A stretch of DNA of 64,000 nucleotides from Capsicum annuum (Eukaryota; Streptophyta; Magnoliopsida; Solanales; Solanaceae): contig NC_061114.1 of the NCBI RefSeq assembly GCF_002878395.1, forward strand, positions 140,375,950 to 140,439,949, in the 5' to 3' direction. The position numbers and the translations under genes were made by a program. Of this stretch, positions 8,530-18,272 are shown piece by piece. The notes beneath the pieces are model-generated. The model saw only the letters and a program-made list of their open reading frames with translations, searched no databases and was not told the origin of the DNA. Each line of letters starts with the position of its first letter. Position 1 is the first letter of the stretch.

Positions 8530-11188
8530 CATTCTTTCATGTCTCAAGATCGTGCTATAGCAATTTTCTTTAGGGAAACCATGTAGATTCATATCATGCA
8601 CCCCTCATGTTCACTTTACCTTACTTTTAAGGTAATAAAAATAGTGAAGTTCCAAGTCCTAAAGACAGGTATATCTCAGACAGTCCCTACGGTCTGTTAT
8701 AAGATTAGCAATAGACTCAAACAATATCCCATCAGTTCATTATTGCTCCAAGGTCGTACAAATTTTATTCATGATCATGATAACTTATTCTTGATCCCAG
8801 AAGTTTAGCAGTAGTAGAGTTAGGATAGTATTATTCTATTTGATCAGATTATGTATTCATGGGGATTAGATCAATAGGCTTGAACAGTATGAGCTAAACA
8901 CTTAAGTTTATTGACTCAAAATTAAGCATGAAGGTGTATTGTGATATTAGCAGTATATAAGAAAACATAATCAGATGATGTGTTTAGTAAGACAGACAGG
9001 TGTTGAACATAATATAGGTATGTGATGGTAGATCAAGTACCTAAGCTAGGCCCTCAAATTTCAGTAGTAGAGCCAGTATGTATAGAAAGAAGTAAGGGAA
9101 GACAATTCCAGACCCATTCTCATCTCAGTGTAGAGTTTTTCACTTTGGTTATCACGAAACCAACTCAGGCATTATATACAAACTCTATGGTCAGGAACTA
9201 TAATCATGTATGAATTTAATTTCCAATATAAGGAGTCCCTTTTACTCCGCAGTACGAGTCATGTTCCATGAGCACATTCTACGTTCATGCACTTTTCATG
9301 GGATCATGTACGCCTTCAGTTCCCAGTAAAAGGGGTTCAGTTCCAGCTCCATCAGTATTATAAATTATGTCCCACGGGTACAGAAACTCTAGACTCAGGT
9401 CATGCAGCTCATGACTCATGTAAGCAGATTATGCTTTCCAATATACTTAGCTTCCATGACTAATTCTTTGCCCTTATAGATCAGATACATCTAGACTACG
9501 TCATGTATATCCTCAGTTCAGACCTTATTTGTAAATCCAAACTATTGATATTTTATTCCTCAACTTTGAGTCATGTGTCAAGTTTAGTTTGTATCTATTT
9601 ATGTTTCAGGTCCTCCTGATTTACTTCTCTAGTTAGCTCTCCTTGTGGAACAGTGTAGTGATGAGCAGTTGTTTAGATAAGAGAAGATTGTTGCATTCTT
9701 ACTTTGCACAAGGGTGTAGTTGTGAAGATAGGCTTGAATGTCATGATAAATATGCAAGTAAACGTCTAGCAAGGGGTCGTATTTAAAAGTTGGGAAAGTA
9801 TAAAGTGTAAGTGGACATTTAGATCCTTGACTTATGTCAGTCCCCAGCATGTAGCCATCAAAAACTCAGTTGCCAACTCAATTATAGTTTCAATATCCAG
9901 TACTCAGTGATCAGTGTTCAGTCCTTGAATTCAGTACTTCTGTACTAGCTATAGGCTTAGTTATATTGTCATCTTCAGTTCAGTAACAAGATTTGAAACT
10001 CAGTTCTATTCTAGAAATGCTTGACCATAGCATTCAGGTTGTCAGTACTCAGTTATCAGTGTTTCAGTACCCTAATTTATAGAATACCTCAGAGCCATGT
10101 CATATGCTTGGTCTCATATTAAAAATAATACTGACTTTATGAATCCATGCTCAGATACCTCATTCTACTCAGTTAGTCCTTATCTCCTATGCATAAAAAC
10201 TCAAATATCTCAGCCCAGCTATTCAGACTAAGTATAGTTTAGCTTTGCAAATCCAGTATTCAGCTATTAGTTATTCAGTTAATCAGATAAGTTAGTGTAT
10301 TTATGCGCTCGTGTTTAGCCCAGTTCATGTATCATGTCTCAGTTTCAGATCCTAGCTATTTAGTCATGACTCAGTTCCTAGGTGTCTTATGCATTGCCTC
10401 AATTTCCCTCAGTAGCCCATCCAATTCAGTATTCTTTGAGGGACATAGTTTCCTAAGGGGGAGATACATCATACCCCCAAAATTTCATGACATAAACATG
10501 CTGTTCTATTTTTTTTGATGATTTCAGTTTGGAGAAGGGGTACTCATAAGTTAACCCTCAAACTCTAACTTCAGTCATATTCCATGTTTTCAAGATTCAG
10601 TTCAGATCATGATATTCAGTATATATACCACGTCCCAGAATTAGTCATGTTCTCATGTTTTCGATCATGCATATGGAGTAATTAATCACAAATTTATCGG
10701 TATTATCAGTTCAAGGTAACAATTTTCCTTAAACTTACTTGTTCTCATGTTCATATTTCAGTACCATACTTGGTATTAGTTCCATGCTTAGTTTTTAGTT
10801 CAAACCTGATACCTTTACCATTGTATGTTCATGAGTAAGTTTAGTCATAAATTCACGCATCAGATATGTGTGATCAGCTCATTAGTACTTTCAGTCATGC
10901 ATTCACGTATTATGTCAGTCATATAATTATAGATTAGATATGCATGGATTCAGCCTTTCAGTTGTGCATCAGATATGCATTCTCATTTTGACAAAACTTA
11001 CTTTATTAAAATCCTCAGTCTTATATTCATGAATCAACTTTCCATGCATCTGATATGCATGTTCAGTATGTTGTGCTCATCTTTCAGTCATGCCAGTTAT
11101 GAACCTATGTTTTAGTAGTATATGTCTTGTACGTACTTCATCTTATCATCACTCCAACTTTAGTTAATTTCCATTCGAGGACGAATGT
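8530..11188 (+). other. Element B noncoding internal region
   Basis: About 2.66 kb with no readable retroelement protein; open frames are short and resemble nothing. From about 9130 onward it aligns by eye with 50930-52769 of element E, same orientation, with shared words such as CAACTCATGACTCATG-like and GTAGTGATGAGCA. So this is a conserved noncoding module of the retroelement, not random flank. It contains a second polypurine-like motif at 10452. Confidence 0.75.
10452..10466 (+). other. Internal polypurine-like motif in element B
   Basis: CCTAAGGGGGAGATA, nearly the same as the true polypurine tract at 11189. The counterpart in element E is at 52312-52326. It is followed by ATACCCCC, faintly like the LTR start TGTAATACCCC, so it may be a central tract or the scar of an older LTR boundary. 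Confidence 0.5.
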
Positions 11189-11204
11189 TCCCAAGGGGAG
11201 ATAT
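11189..11204 (+). other. Element B polypurine tract
   Basis: TTCCCAAGGGGAGATAT directly before the 3' LTR. The same sequence with small changes precedes the LTRs at 17628, 52785 and 61577. It primes plus-strand DNA synthesis in this class. Confidence 0.9.
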
Positions 11205-11591
11205 TGTAATACCCCGTATGTTTCTAAGCTAGGAGACGAACCACTTTTCCTACTATGAAACCTCCTATCCTGTGAGTAGAATTTTAGTGCATTACTTAAA
11301 ATAAATATCCTAGTGATATGATAGCTTATGATGCATTAAGCATGTTCATATGAGTCACTTAAGGTAATGCAAGCTAAGAATTTTTGAATCCATCAAGTTT
11401 TAGTGTTTGATTTTTCAAGGGTCATCTTTGAACGAGTATAACTAGATGTTAATATGGTATTTTGGCTGATTTAGACCCACCAAATTGTAGAGAATCGAAT
11501 TAGCTTTCCAATTATACCAATTTCACCTTTATCCAATACCCAAGCAAAAAGTTATGCCTATTTTCGCGAGAGACAGTAAGGATAGGCGATT

Positions 11592-11610
11592 GGTTAGGCG
11601 CCGCCTAACC
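11592..11610 (+). repeat. Perfect palindrome in the B 3' LTR cluster
   Basis: Arms GGTTAGGCG and CGCCTAACC separated by one C. It is the best-preserved unit of the three-unit cluster 11581-11676; the partner units at 1473, 61955 and 61991 have one or more arm changes. Confidence 0.75.
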
Positions 11611-11948
11611 CAAACATAGGCGATTGGTTAGGCGCTGCCTGACCTAGCTTAGGAAATCAATTGAGCGCCGCCTAAGTCAGTTCCAGGTGCCAAAAACACT
11701 CCGTTTTGAGTTATTTTAAGGGTAATTAATTCTTTTGACATTCCTTACACGTACCTAAACTTAACCCTACAAAATATATACCTTCTAAACACATTACAAC
11801 CCTATTAACATCTCAAAGCTCATCATACAAGAGCACCATAGGAGAAAAACAACTAGGGTTGCACAATCAAGCTTGAAGATCAAATTTCAAGGAAAATTCC
11901 TTCGTCAATCATCAAGAACCTCCCTTCCAAGGTATGCAGAGTGTTCAT

Positions 11949-11971
11949 CCATGGATTTCTTTCATCCGTGG
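11949..11971 (+). other. Conserved LTR hairpin, B 3' LTR copy
   Basis: Arms CCATGGAT and ATCCGTGG (one T-G pair), loop TTCTTTC, preceded by AAGGTATG at about 11929. Compare 1836, 18250, 53388 and 62318. Confidence 0.6.
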
Positions 11972-14473
11972 AGTTCAAGAATCAATCTTTAAAATACAAA
12001 ATCTTGGTTGATTGTGGTGATATGATCATACCCATGTTGATGCTTTTTTGTTTTGCTAGGTAATAGTATCATGACTGTATATCTCATTAAAGTTGTATTG
12101 TTAGTTGAAAAATATGATCTTTAGATGGATTGATAGAATACAAGTATGAAATCCACCTATGCCTTAAAGAATGCATTCAAGGTGTTCGATAAAATGCCTA
12201 GTATGATAGAACTTCAAATTTACATAATTTCATGATATCTAAATAACAAGTTCATGTTAGTCATACACTCCAATATGAATTTCCATGGAAATTATGTGTT
12301 GTTATTGTTGTGGTGTAAAGTATGTATGATGATGTAGATATAAATTATGTACACTAAATATATCCATGCTTTCCCTACCATGTTTGAGATATTGAATAAA
12401 TACATGAAGTATAATATCCCTAAATCATTAAAACATGAACTAACCCTTACATGTTGCTGTTTTATTATGCATGAATGGTTTCCATGCGATTGGTATGAAT
12501 AGTATATGTTGTCAGAATGCCCATGATATTATAATATGAGATTTATCACTTGATTATAAGCATTCCTACTCAAGATAGATATTATAATAACCATGTACTT
12601 CATGAAATCCCCCACTTATGTATTATGGATTGTTATTGATGGTCGTGTACTCAAGAAATTCATGTTACGTCAGTTTCCTTCCATCGAGTCTTGGGGGTAC
12701 TTGTACCCGAAAAATATAGTTGTGTGCCTAGAGCCATGTCATGGTTTCATGATACTCTCTGTCAAACGATGATCTATAGAATTCAGAAAGTCATGTGACT
12801 CAGGAAAAATCAGAAATCTCAGTAATCTCAGTAGTCCAGTAATCTCTGTAATCTCAGTGCTCAATAACCTCAGCAACCTTAGTATTCACAGTCAATCTCA
12901 GTAACTTCAGTACTCTCAACTAGTCCTCAGAACTCAGCACATTCCGTCAGCCATTTAAATCTAGTAAACTTAGTTTAGCTCTACTAAGTAATACCACTAG
13001 TATCAGTCCAGTTAATCAGTATCAGTTCAGCTAATTAGTTCAGTTCAGTTATTCAGTTCAGCTTAGTTATTCAGTTCAGTGTCCTTCAGATGGGAGTAGA
13101 AGTTAGCACCGAGTGAACCCAAGGATGGGAACTCACCTGCCAGTTCAGGGTATGATTCTTAGTAGTCATCCTTTTGTTCCAGAACTACGTAGCCAGTGTA
13201 GATTAAGGCATCTTAACCCATCAGATTAGGGTTAATGAGGTAGATTAACTTGTCAGTTTAGGGTTCCTACCGTTCTCATTAAGTACCTACCAATATAGGG
13301 TTCTCACAACTATCCTTACCAGTGGCACGGTATTGACACCCTTCTAGTCAGGGCAGAGATTACACCCCATCTTAGCTATTATAGTGTATTTGGGGCATGT
13401 TGGTTAGATAACTACTTCCCACAGTTTCAGTTATAGATTTTAGGACTGTCAGCTATAGCTACCCAGTCTCAGTAAATAACTCAGATAGCTCTTTAGATTT
13501 CAGTATATTAGGGTTGTCAGATATAGTCAACTCAGAAATAGAATGGAACTCAGATAGTTTCCTTTAGATTTATGGACTGTCAGATACAGTCACTTATGCT
13601 ATCAATCACAAAAGTTATCAGAACTCATGCTATCAGTACTCAGCTTCAGGACTGTCAGATACAGTCAATCAGACCGGTTCTTCATAATTCAAACTGTCAG
13701 AAAAAATCATTCCTTTAGTAGTAATATAGTATCAGTCTCCTAGTATTCAGTAATACAGTATCAGATCCATCACTTATTAGTGATTTATATATCAATATCA
13801 GTAAACTCAGTCTTTCAAAATCTCATTATCAGTACACTCACATTGTCATTATTCAGACTCAGTAGTCTGTATCTCCACGAGTTCAGTTATAGTTACGTAT
13901 GCATATATGTACTCTCACGTTCATATTAGTCAGTATTTTTCATGCATATAACCCTTTGCATTTAGCCTACCTTACTCGTATACTCAGTACATTCAGATGT
14001 ACTGATGCATTTGTGCTATGATGCTTTCGCTTATGTTACACCATAGGTTTAGAGGCATGAGCTCCAAATTAGCAGTAGATTCCAGGATCAACAGTTAGAG
14101 TTAGACGCGAGTCCTCATCCTTCGAGGATATGATGATTTTATTTCTATTTTAGTTTTTAGTTTATTTTAGTAGTTGGACTTAGTTGGGGACATGTCCCAT
14201 CAACTCCTTATTCAGTTTAGTTAGAGGCTTTCAAACTAAATGTTAGAGTAGATGTTCAGACTTCAATATTTATGTTCCTTTTTGGTATTGTTATACCATA
14301 TTTTTCAAATATATATTAGTATTGAACCTTATGGCCTTACACTTCATGTTTCCATATATTTTATGAGATATTATGCAGTTTACAGGTACAGATATCAGTC
14401 ATGGGTTAGCTTGTGGTCCTTTGGGGTCATGAGCACCGTGTAGCATTCCGGTTCAGCGACTCGGGGTGTTATA

Positions 14474-14478
14474 CTTAG
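14474..14478. repeat. Target-site duplication of element B, right copy
   Basis: CTTAG directly after the 3' LTR of B, pairing with GTTAG at 1086-1090. Confidence 0.72.
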
Positions 14479-15360
14479 TTTCAATAGTAAGGGTATTTCC
14501 AGGTATGTTTCATGTAGATCTTCCTGGAGTTCCTCCAAAAAGGGAAACTGACTTCAAAATAGATATTCTTCAAGATACCAAGCCTATCTCTATTCCAACA
14601 TACCAAATGGAACTAGCCGATCTTAAAGATTTTAAAGAAAAGTTAGGAGATCTCTTAGATAAGGTTTTCATTAGGCCTAGTGTTTCTCCACGTGGTTCTC
14701 TAGTCTTATTCGTGCATAATAAATATGGTTCTCTAAGAATGTGCATCGACTGCCGCCAGTTTAACAAAATCACAATGAAGAATAAGTATACACTCCCAGA
14801 ATTGATGAATTATTCGACCAACTTTAGGGTGCCAGTTATTTCTCTTAGATAGACCTCAGATTCGGCTATCATCATCTTAGAGTCAGAGAATGTGACATTT
14901 TGAAGACAACTTTTAAAACTAGGTATGGTAACTTCTAATTCGTTGTTATGCCTTTTAAACTAATGAATGCCCCTGCAGTTTTCATGGACTTAATGAATAA
15001 GGTGTTCTAATGGTAGTTGGACATGTTTATCATAGTCTTTATTGATGATATCCTTGTCTATTATTGTAGTGAGAATGATCATATAGACCATTTGAGAATT
15101 GTGTTGCAGACCCATAGAGCTTATCAGTTGTGCACCAAATTCAGTAAGTGCAAATTTTGGCTGAGATTAGTAGCTTTGCTTATCCATATTATTTTTGGTG
15201 ATGGCATTAGTATTGACCATCGAAAGACAAAAGTAGTGAACAACTGGCCCAGACCCATCACTCCATCTGATATTAAGAGTTTTTTGGGTTTAGCTGGCTA
15301 TTACAGGCAGTTTAGTGAGGGGTTTTCTTCTATTCCATCCCCCATGTCTCGATTGACTTA
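14474..15360 (+). pseudogene. Element A reverse transcriptase, broken
   Basis: RNA-dependent DNA polymerase part of pol. 14474-14852 holds the linker (Asp-Leu-Pro-Gly-Val-Pro-Pro) and RT motifs up to the Cys-Ile-Asp-Cys-Arg-x-Phe-Asn box; frameshifts and stops fill 14853-15016; 15017-15360 is open again with the catalytic Phe-Ile-Asp-Asp box at about 15038-15049 intact, then the Lys-Cys-Lys-Phe and Phe-Leu-Gly-Leu-Ala-Gly-Tyr-Tyr segments that end RT. The open pieces lie in different frames. The first codons complete the sentence started at 1090, which proves the nesting. Confidence 0.9.
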
Positions 15361-15870
15361 GAAAAAGTAAAATTTTAATGGTTAGATTCTTATGAGAAGA
15401 GTTTTCAAGAGTTTAAGACTCAACTCACTTTCACCCCTATCTAGACCTTTCTAGATGTTTTAAATAGATTTGTAGTTTACTGTGATATTTCCAGTGTTGG
15501 TCTTAGTTGTGTTTTGATGGAGAGAGGTAAGGTTATAGCCTACACCTTTAGACAGCTTAAACCCTACAAAATGAATTATCCTACCCATAATCTTGAGTTT
15601 GCTATTGTTGTTTTTTTTTAAATTTGGAGACATTAACCTTATGGATTTAATATTGATGTGTTCATTGATCATAAGCATTTATAGTACGTATTCACGTAAA
15701 AAGATCAAAATCTTTATTAGAGAAGGTGGTTACAGTTGTTAAAAGATTATAATATGAGTGTTTTGTATCATCCTGGCAAGGCCAACGTAGTGGGAGATGC
15801 CCTTAGTAGATTGTCTATGGGTAGTGTCACTCATGTTGAGGGATATAAGAAAAAGTTAGTCAATAAGGTT
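15361..15870 (+). pseudogene. Element A RNase H, broken
   Basis: Degenerate RNase H domain following RT. Readable parts are Val-Tyr-Cys-Asp with the first acidic residue near 15480, the Thr-His-Asn-Leu-Glu stretch near 15590, Ile-Asp-His near 15665, and a clear Tyr-His-Pro-Gly-Lys-Ala-Asn-Val-Val motif near 15770 with Asp-Ala-Leu-Ser-Arg-Leu following. Several stops interrupt it. Confidence 0.8.
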
Positions 15871-16039
15871 TATTAGCTTGCTTGATTGGGTGTTAGGTTA
15901 GTTGATTTAACTATGGGTAGTATATGGGTTTAAAATGGTTCAGAATCTTCATTGGTTTCTAAAGTCAAAGAAAAATAAGACAGAGATCCTGGTTTTGTTC
16001 AGTTGAAGTAGGTAGTTATAGATAAAAATTTAGAGGTTT

Positions 16040-16832
16040 TCTCCCTAGGTGGAGATGTAGTAATTTGTAGTGAAGGTAGATTATGTGTTTCATGTGTTGA
16101 TGGTTTGAAGAAATGGATCATACTAGAAGTGCATGGTACGTGATAATCAATCTACCTCGGATCCACTAATTTTTACCATAATTTACAAGAAATCTATTAG
16201 TAGTCAGGTATAATGAAGGATATTGCAGAGTTTGTGGCTATGTTTTCAAATTGTCAGCAGGTCAAAGTTGAGCACCAAAGGCCTAGTGGTGCATTACAGG
16301 AGTTTAACATTCCAACTTGGAAGTGGGAAGTGGTAAACATATATTTTATGATAGGATTACCTTGTATGCATTGTCAGCATAATTTAGTATAGGTCATTGT
16401 GTATAGAATGACCAAATCAACTCATTTCATGCCAGTTCATACTTTGAATTTAGCTGAGGATTATACTAGTTTTTTTCTTAGGGTGTTATTTAAGTTGCGT
16501 GGGATTTTTTTGTCTATAATTTCAGATAGAGGTACTCAATTTACCTCTCACTTTTGGAAGGTTTACAAAAGGGTCTTGTTACATAAGTCCATCTCAGTAT
16601 AGTTTTTCATCCTCAAACAGATGGTCAGGAAGAGAGGACCATTCAGAATTTAGAGAATATATTAAGGACATGTGCTATTGACCTTAAATATAGGTAGAAT
16701 GACCACTTACTTTTGATTGAGTTTGCCTATAACAATAGTTATCACTCTAGTATTTAGATGTCTCCATTTGAGGCTATCTATAGAAGAAGATGTAGCTCTC
16801 TTATTGATTAGTTTGAGATATGTGAAACCACT
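16040..16832 (+). pseudogene. Element A integrase core, broken
   Basis: The zinc-binding part is poorly preserved; the core is readable. The first catalytic Asp, which is Asp45 of the F copy in the Asp-Phe-Val-Met-Gly-Leu-Pro block, is Tyr here (about 16340), and the Val-Asp-Arg-Met-Thr-Lys block reads Val-Tyr-Arg. The second Asp, in Ser-Asp-Arg-Gly-Thr-Gln-Phe near 16530, is intact. The third acidic region (near 16625) is shifted and damaged. Open only at 16399-16602. Confidence 0.85.
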
Positions 16833-17351
16833 TTGATTGGTACAGATTTAGCATTTGATGCGATAGAGAAAGTTTGCTTGATACAGGAGAGACTGAAGGT
16901 ATACCAAAGTTATCATAAATCTTATGCAGATGTAAGGAGAAGGGATCTTGAGTTTGAGGTTGGTGATTTGGTCTATTTGACAATTTCACCTATGAAAGGA
17001 GCAAAGAGATTTTGCAAGAAGGGGAAACTTAGTCCACGCTATCTTGGCCCGTATAAAATCTTGAGTCATTTTAGGAAAGTACCTTATGAGCTAGATTTAT
17101 GTATAGGTTTGGGGTTAATACATTCGGTATTTCATATTTCCTTGTTAATGAAATGTATTGCTGATTCAGCTGTAGTTGTTACTTTAGAATATATGGATGT
17201 TAAGGATAGCCTTTCCTATGAAGAAGTCCCAGTTGAGATTCTTGATCGTCAGATTCATAGGCTAAGGAATAAAGAAGTTCCATTGGCTAAACTATTTTGG
17301 CTGAATCAGTCTATTGCGGTAACTACTGGGGAAGTAGAAGCAGATATGTGA
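16833..17351 (+). pseudogene. Element A integrase C-terminal / chromodomain-like region
   Basis: 172 open codons covering the end of integrase (Ser-Tyr-Ala-Asp-Val-Arg-Arg, the Gly-Lys-Leu-Ser-Pro-Arg-Tyr-x-Gly-Pro box, Val-Phe-His-x-Ser-Leu-Leu) and a short terminal domain whose Lys-Glu-Val-Pro and Glu-Val-Glu-Ala-Asp-Met words match the chromodomain position of plant chromoviruses. In F the terminal motif keeps an Ala-Thr-Trp-Glu; here it is Thr-Thr-Gly-Glu, so the aromatic is lost. Chromodomain function is inferred from family. Confidence 0.75.
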
Positions 17352-17627
17352 ACCAAGTACCCTCACTTTCTCTCTGCAAACTCAAATTCATCTTGAGGTA
17401 ACGATCTTCCTTATATTGACTTTTTTCCATTCTTCGTTTAAGAGATGTAACCAATCCTATGTCATTTCATGCATTCACGAAATCAGTTCAGTGCATGTAT
17501 CATATTTCAGACTAAGTTATGTAATCATGTTTAAAGTCATGCATGTTTAGTACATGATCACAGTTTCCTCAGTGGTGTCAGTCTAACCAGTATTATTAGT
17601 GGATGAATGTTCCCAAGGGAGAGATAT
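17352..17627 (+). other. Element A 3' untranslated region and polypurine tract
   Basis: About 250 bp without coding potential, ending in CCCAAGGGAGAGATAT at 17612-17627 directly before the LTR. In element F the corresponding interval is similarly short, so the 1.9-kb noncoding module of B and E is absent here. Confidence 0.75.
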
Positions 17628-17888
17628 TGTAATACCACATAATATTCTAAGCTCGATTCAGCCTTTATTTACATGTTTAAAGGGTCCAAGGCTTGAAAAT
17701 TTCATGAAGTGTTGAAGACTTAGTCATTTTTAAGACCCCTAAACTTTGATGATTTTTATTTTGGTCTACCTGAGTTGAAACATGTGCGGGGTTGTTAAAG
17801 GTATGTCTCGAGAAAATTTCAGAATTTACGGACGGATGTAAGGGTGTGTTTGGAAATTAAAATAGTAGCCCCAACGAGATAGGCTAGC

Positions 17889-17952
17889 GGCACATGGTTT
17901 AGTCGGTTGGCACATAGCCCGTGGTGCCAAGTCTAGTCCGTAAGACTAAACC
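17889..17952 (+). repeat. Inverted/direct repeat cluster in family 3 LTR
   Basis: GGTTTAGTC at 17896-17904 is the reverse complement of GACTAAACC at 17944-17952, and GGCACAT occurs directly at 17889 and 17909. Position in the LTR (about +260 to +325) matches the clusters of the other LTR families. Confidence 0.65.
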
Positions 17953-18249
17953 CCGCGGCCTAGGGCTTACCCCACCGTTCTGGAGCTCGCAGCATGCCCA
18001 TGCCCATTCGTACAGTCCCTTGGACTTTAAGATAAGGGGTATTTGGTTCATTTTCCCTCATCCCTTCATAACACAAATTAGGTCTTACAAAAGGGAATTA
18101 ATTGCCTCTTTCACTCAAATTGTTCCCAAGAAAACTCTCTTTCTTCCCCAAGTACAAATTCAAGCTTCATTCTAAGGAAATCAAGAGTTCAAGCTGCCCA
18201 TCAATGAAATAATCAAGAATTTAGTTGTTAAGGAATGTGTGATGTCCAT

Positions 18250-18272
18250 CCATGGGTCCCTTTCACCCATGG
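18250..18272 (+). other. Conserved LTR hairpin, element A copy
   Basis: Perfect 8-bp stem CCATGGGT / ACCCATGG with loop CCCTTTC. Preceded by AAGGAATG rather than AAGGTATG. Compare 1836, 11949, 53388, 62318. Confidence 0.65.

Larger units (their letters stand above)
1091..14473 (+). mobile_element. Element B: non-autonomous Ty3/gypsy-type (LARD-like) element with LINE inside
   Basis: Two full LTRs (1091-4351 and 11205-14473, 3261 and 3269 bp) of one family flank a methionine-tRNA primer site at 4355, a noncoding internal region and a polypurine tract at 11189. Removing the LINE at 4461-8528 leaves about 2.8 kb of internal sequence in which I can read no gag, protease, RT, RNase H or integrase. 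Long LTRs, intact priming signals and no coding capacity match the LARD class (large retrotransposon derivatives). The same LTR family ends the coding element F at 61577, so F-type proteins are the likely helper; that is inference. The copy interrupts element A. Confidence 0.85.
11205..14473 (+). repeat. Element B 3' LTR (family 1)
   Basis: Begins TGTAATACCCC and ends GGGGTGTTATA (the final C of the CA terminus changed to T). Full-length partner of 1091-4351 with the same order of parts; differences are mostly scattered single-base changes. Repeat cluster at 11581-11676, TATA-like box at about 11775, hairpin at 11949-11971, CAGT-rich tract at about 12820-13080. After it the pol of element A resumes at once. 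Confidence 0.93.

Noticed and set aside
4440..8545. Target duplication of the LINE
   Set aside because: No convincing repeat of flanking bases found at 4450-4460 and 8528-8540.
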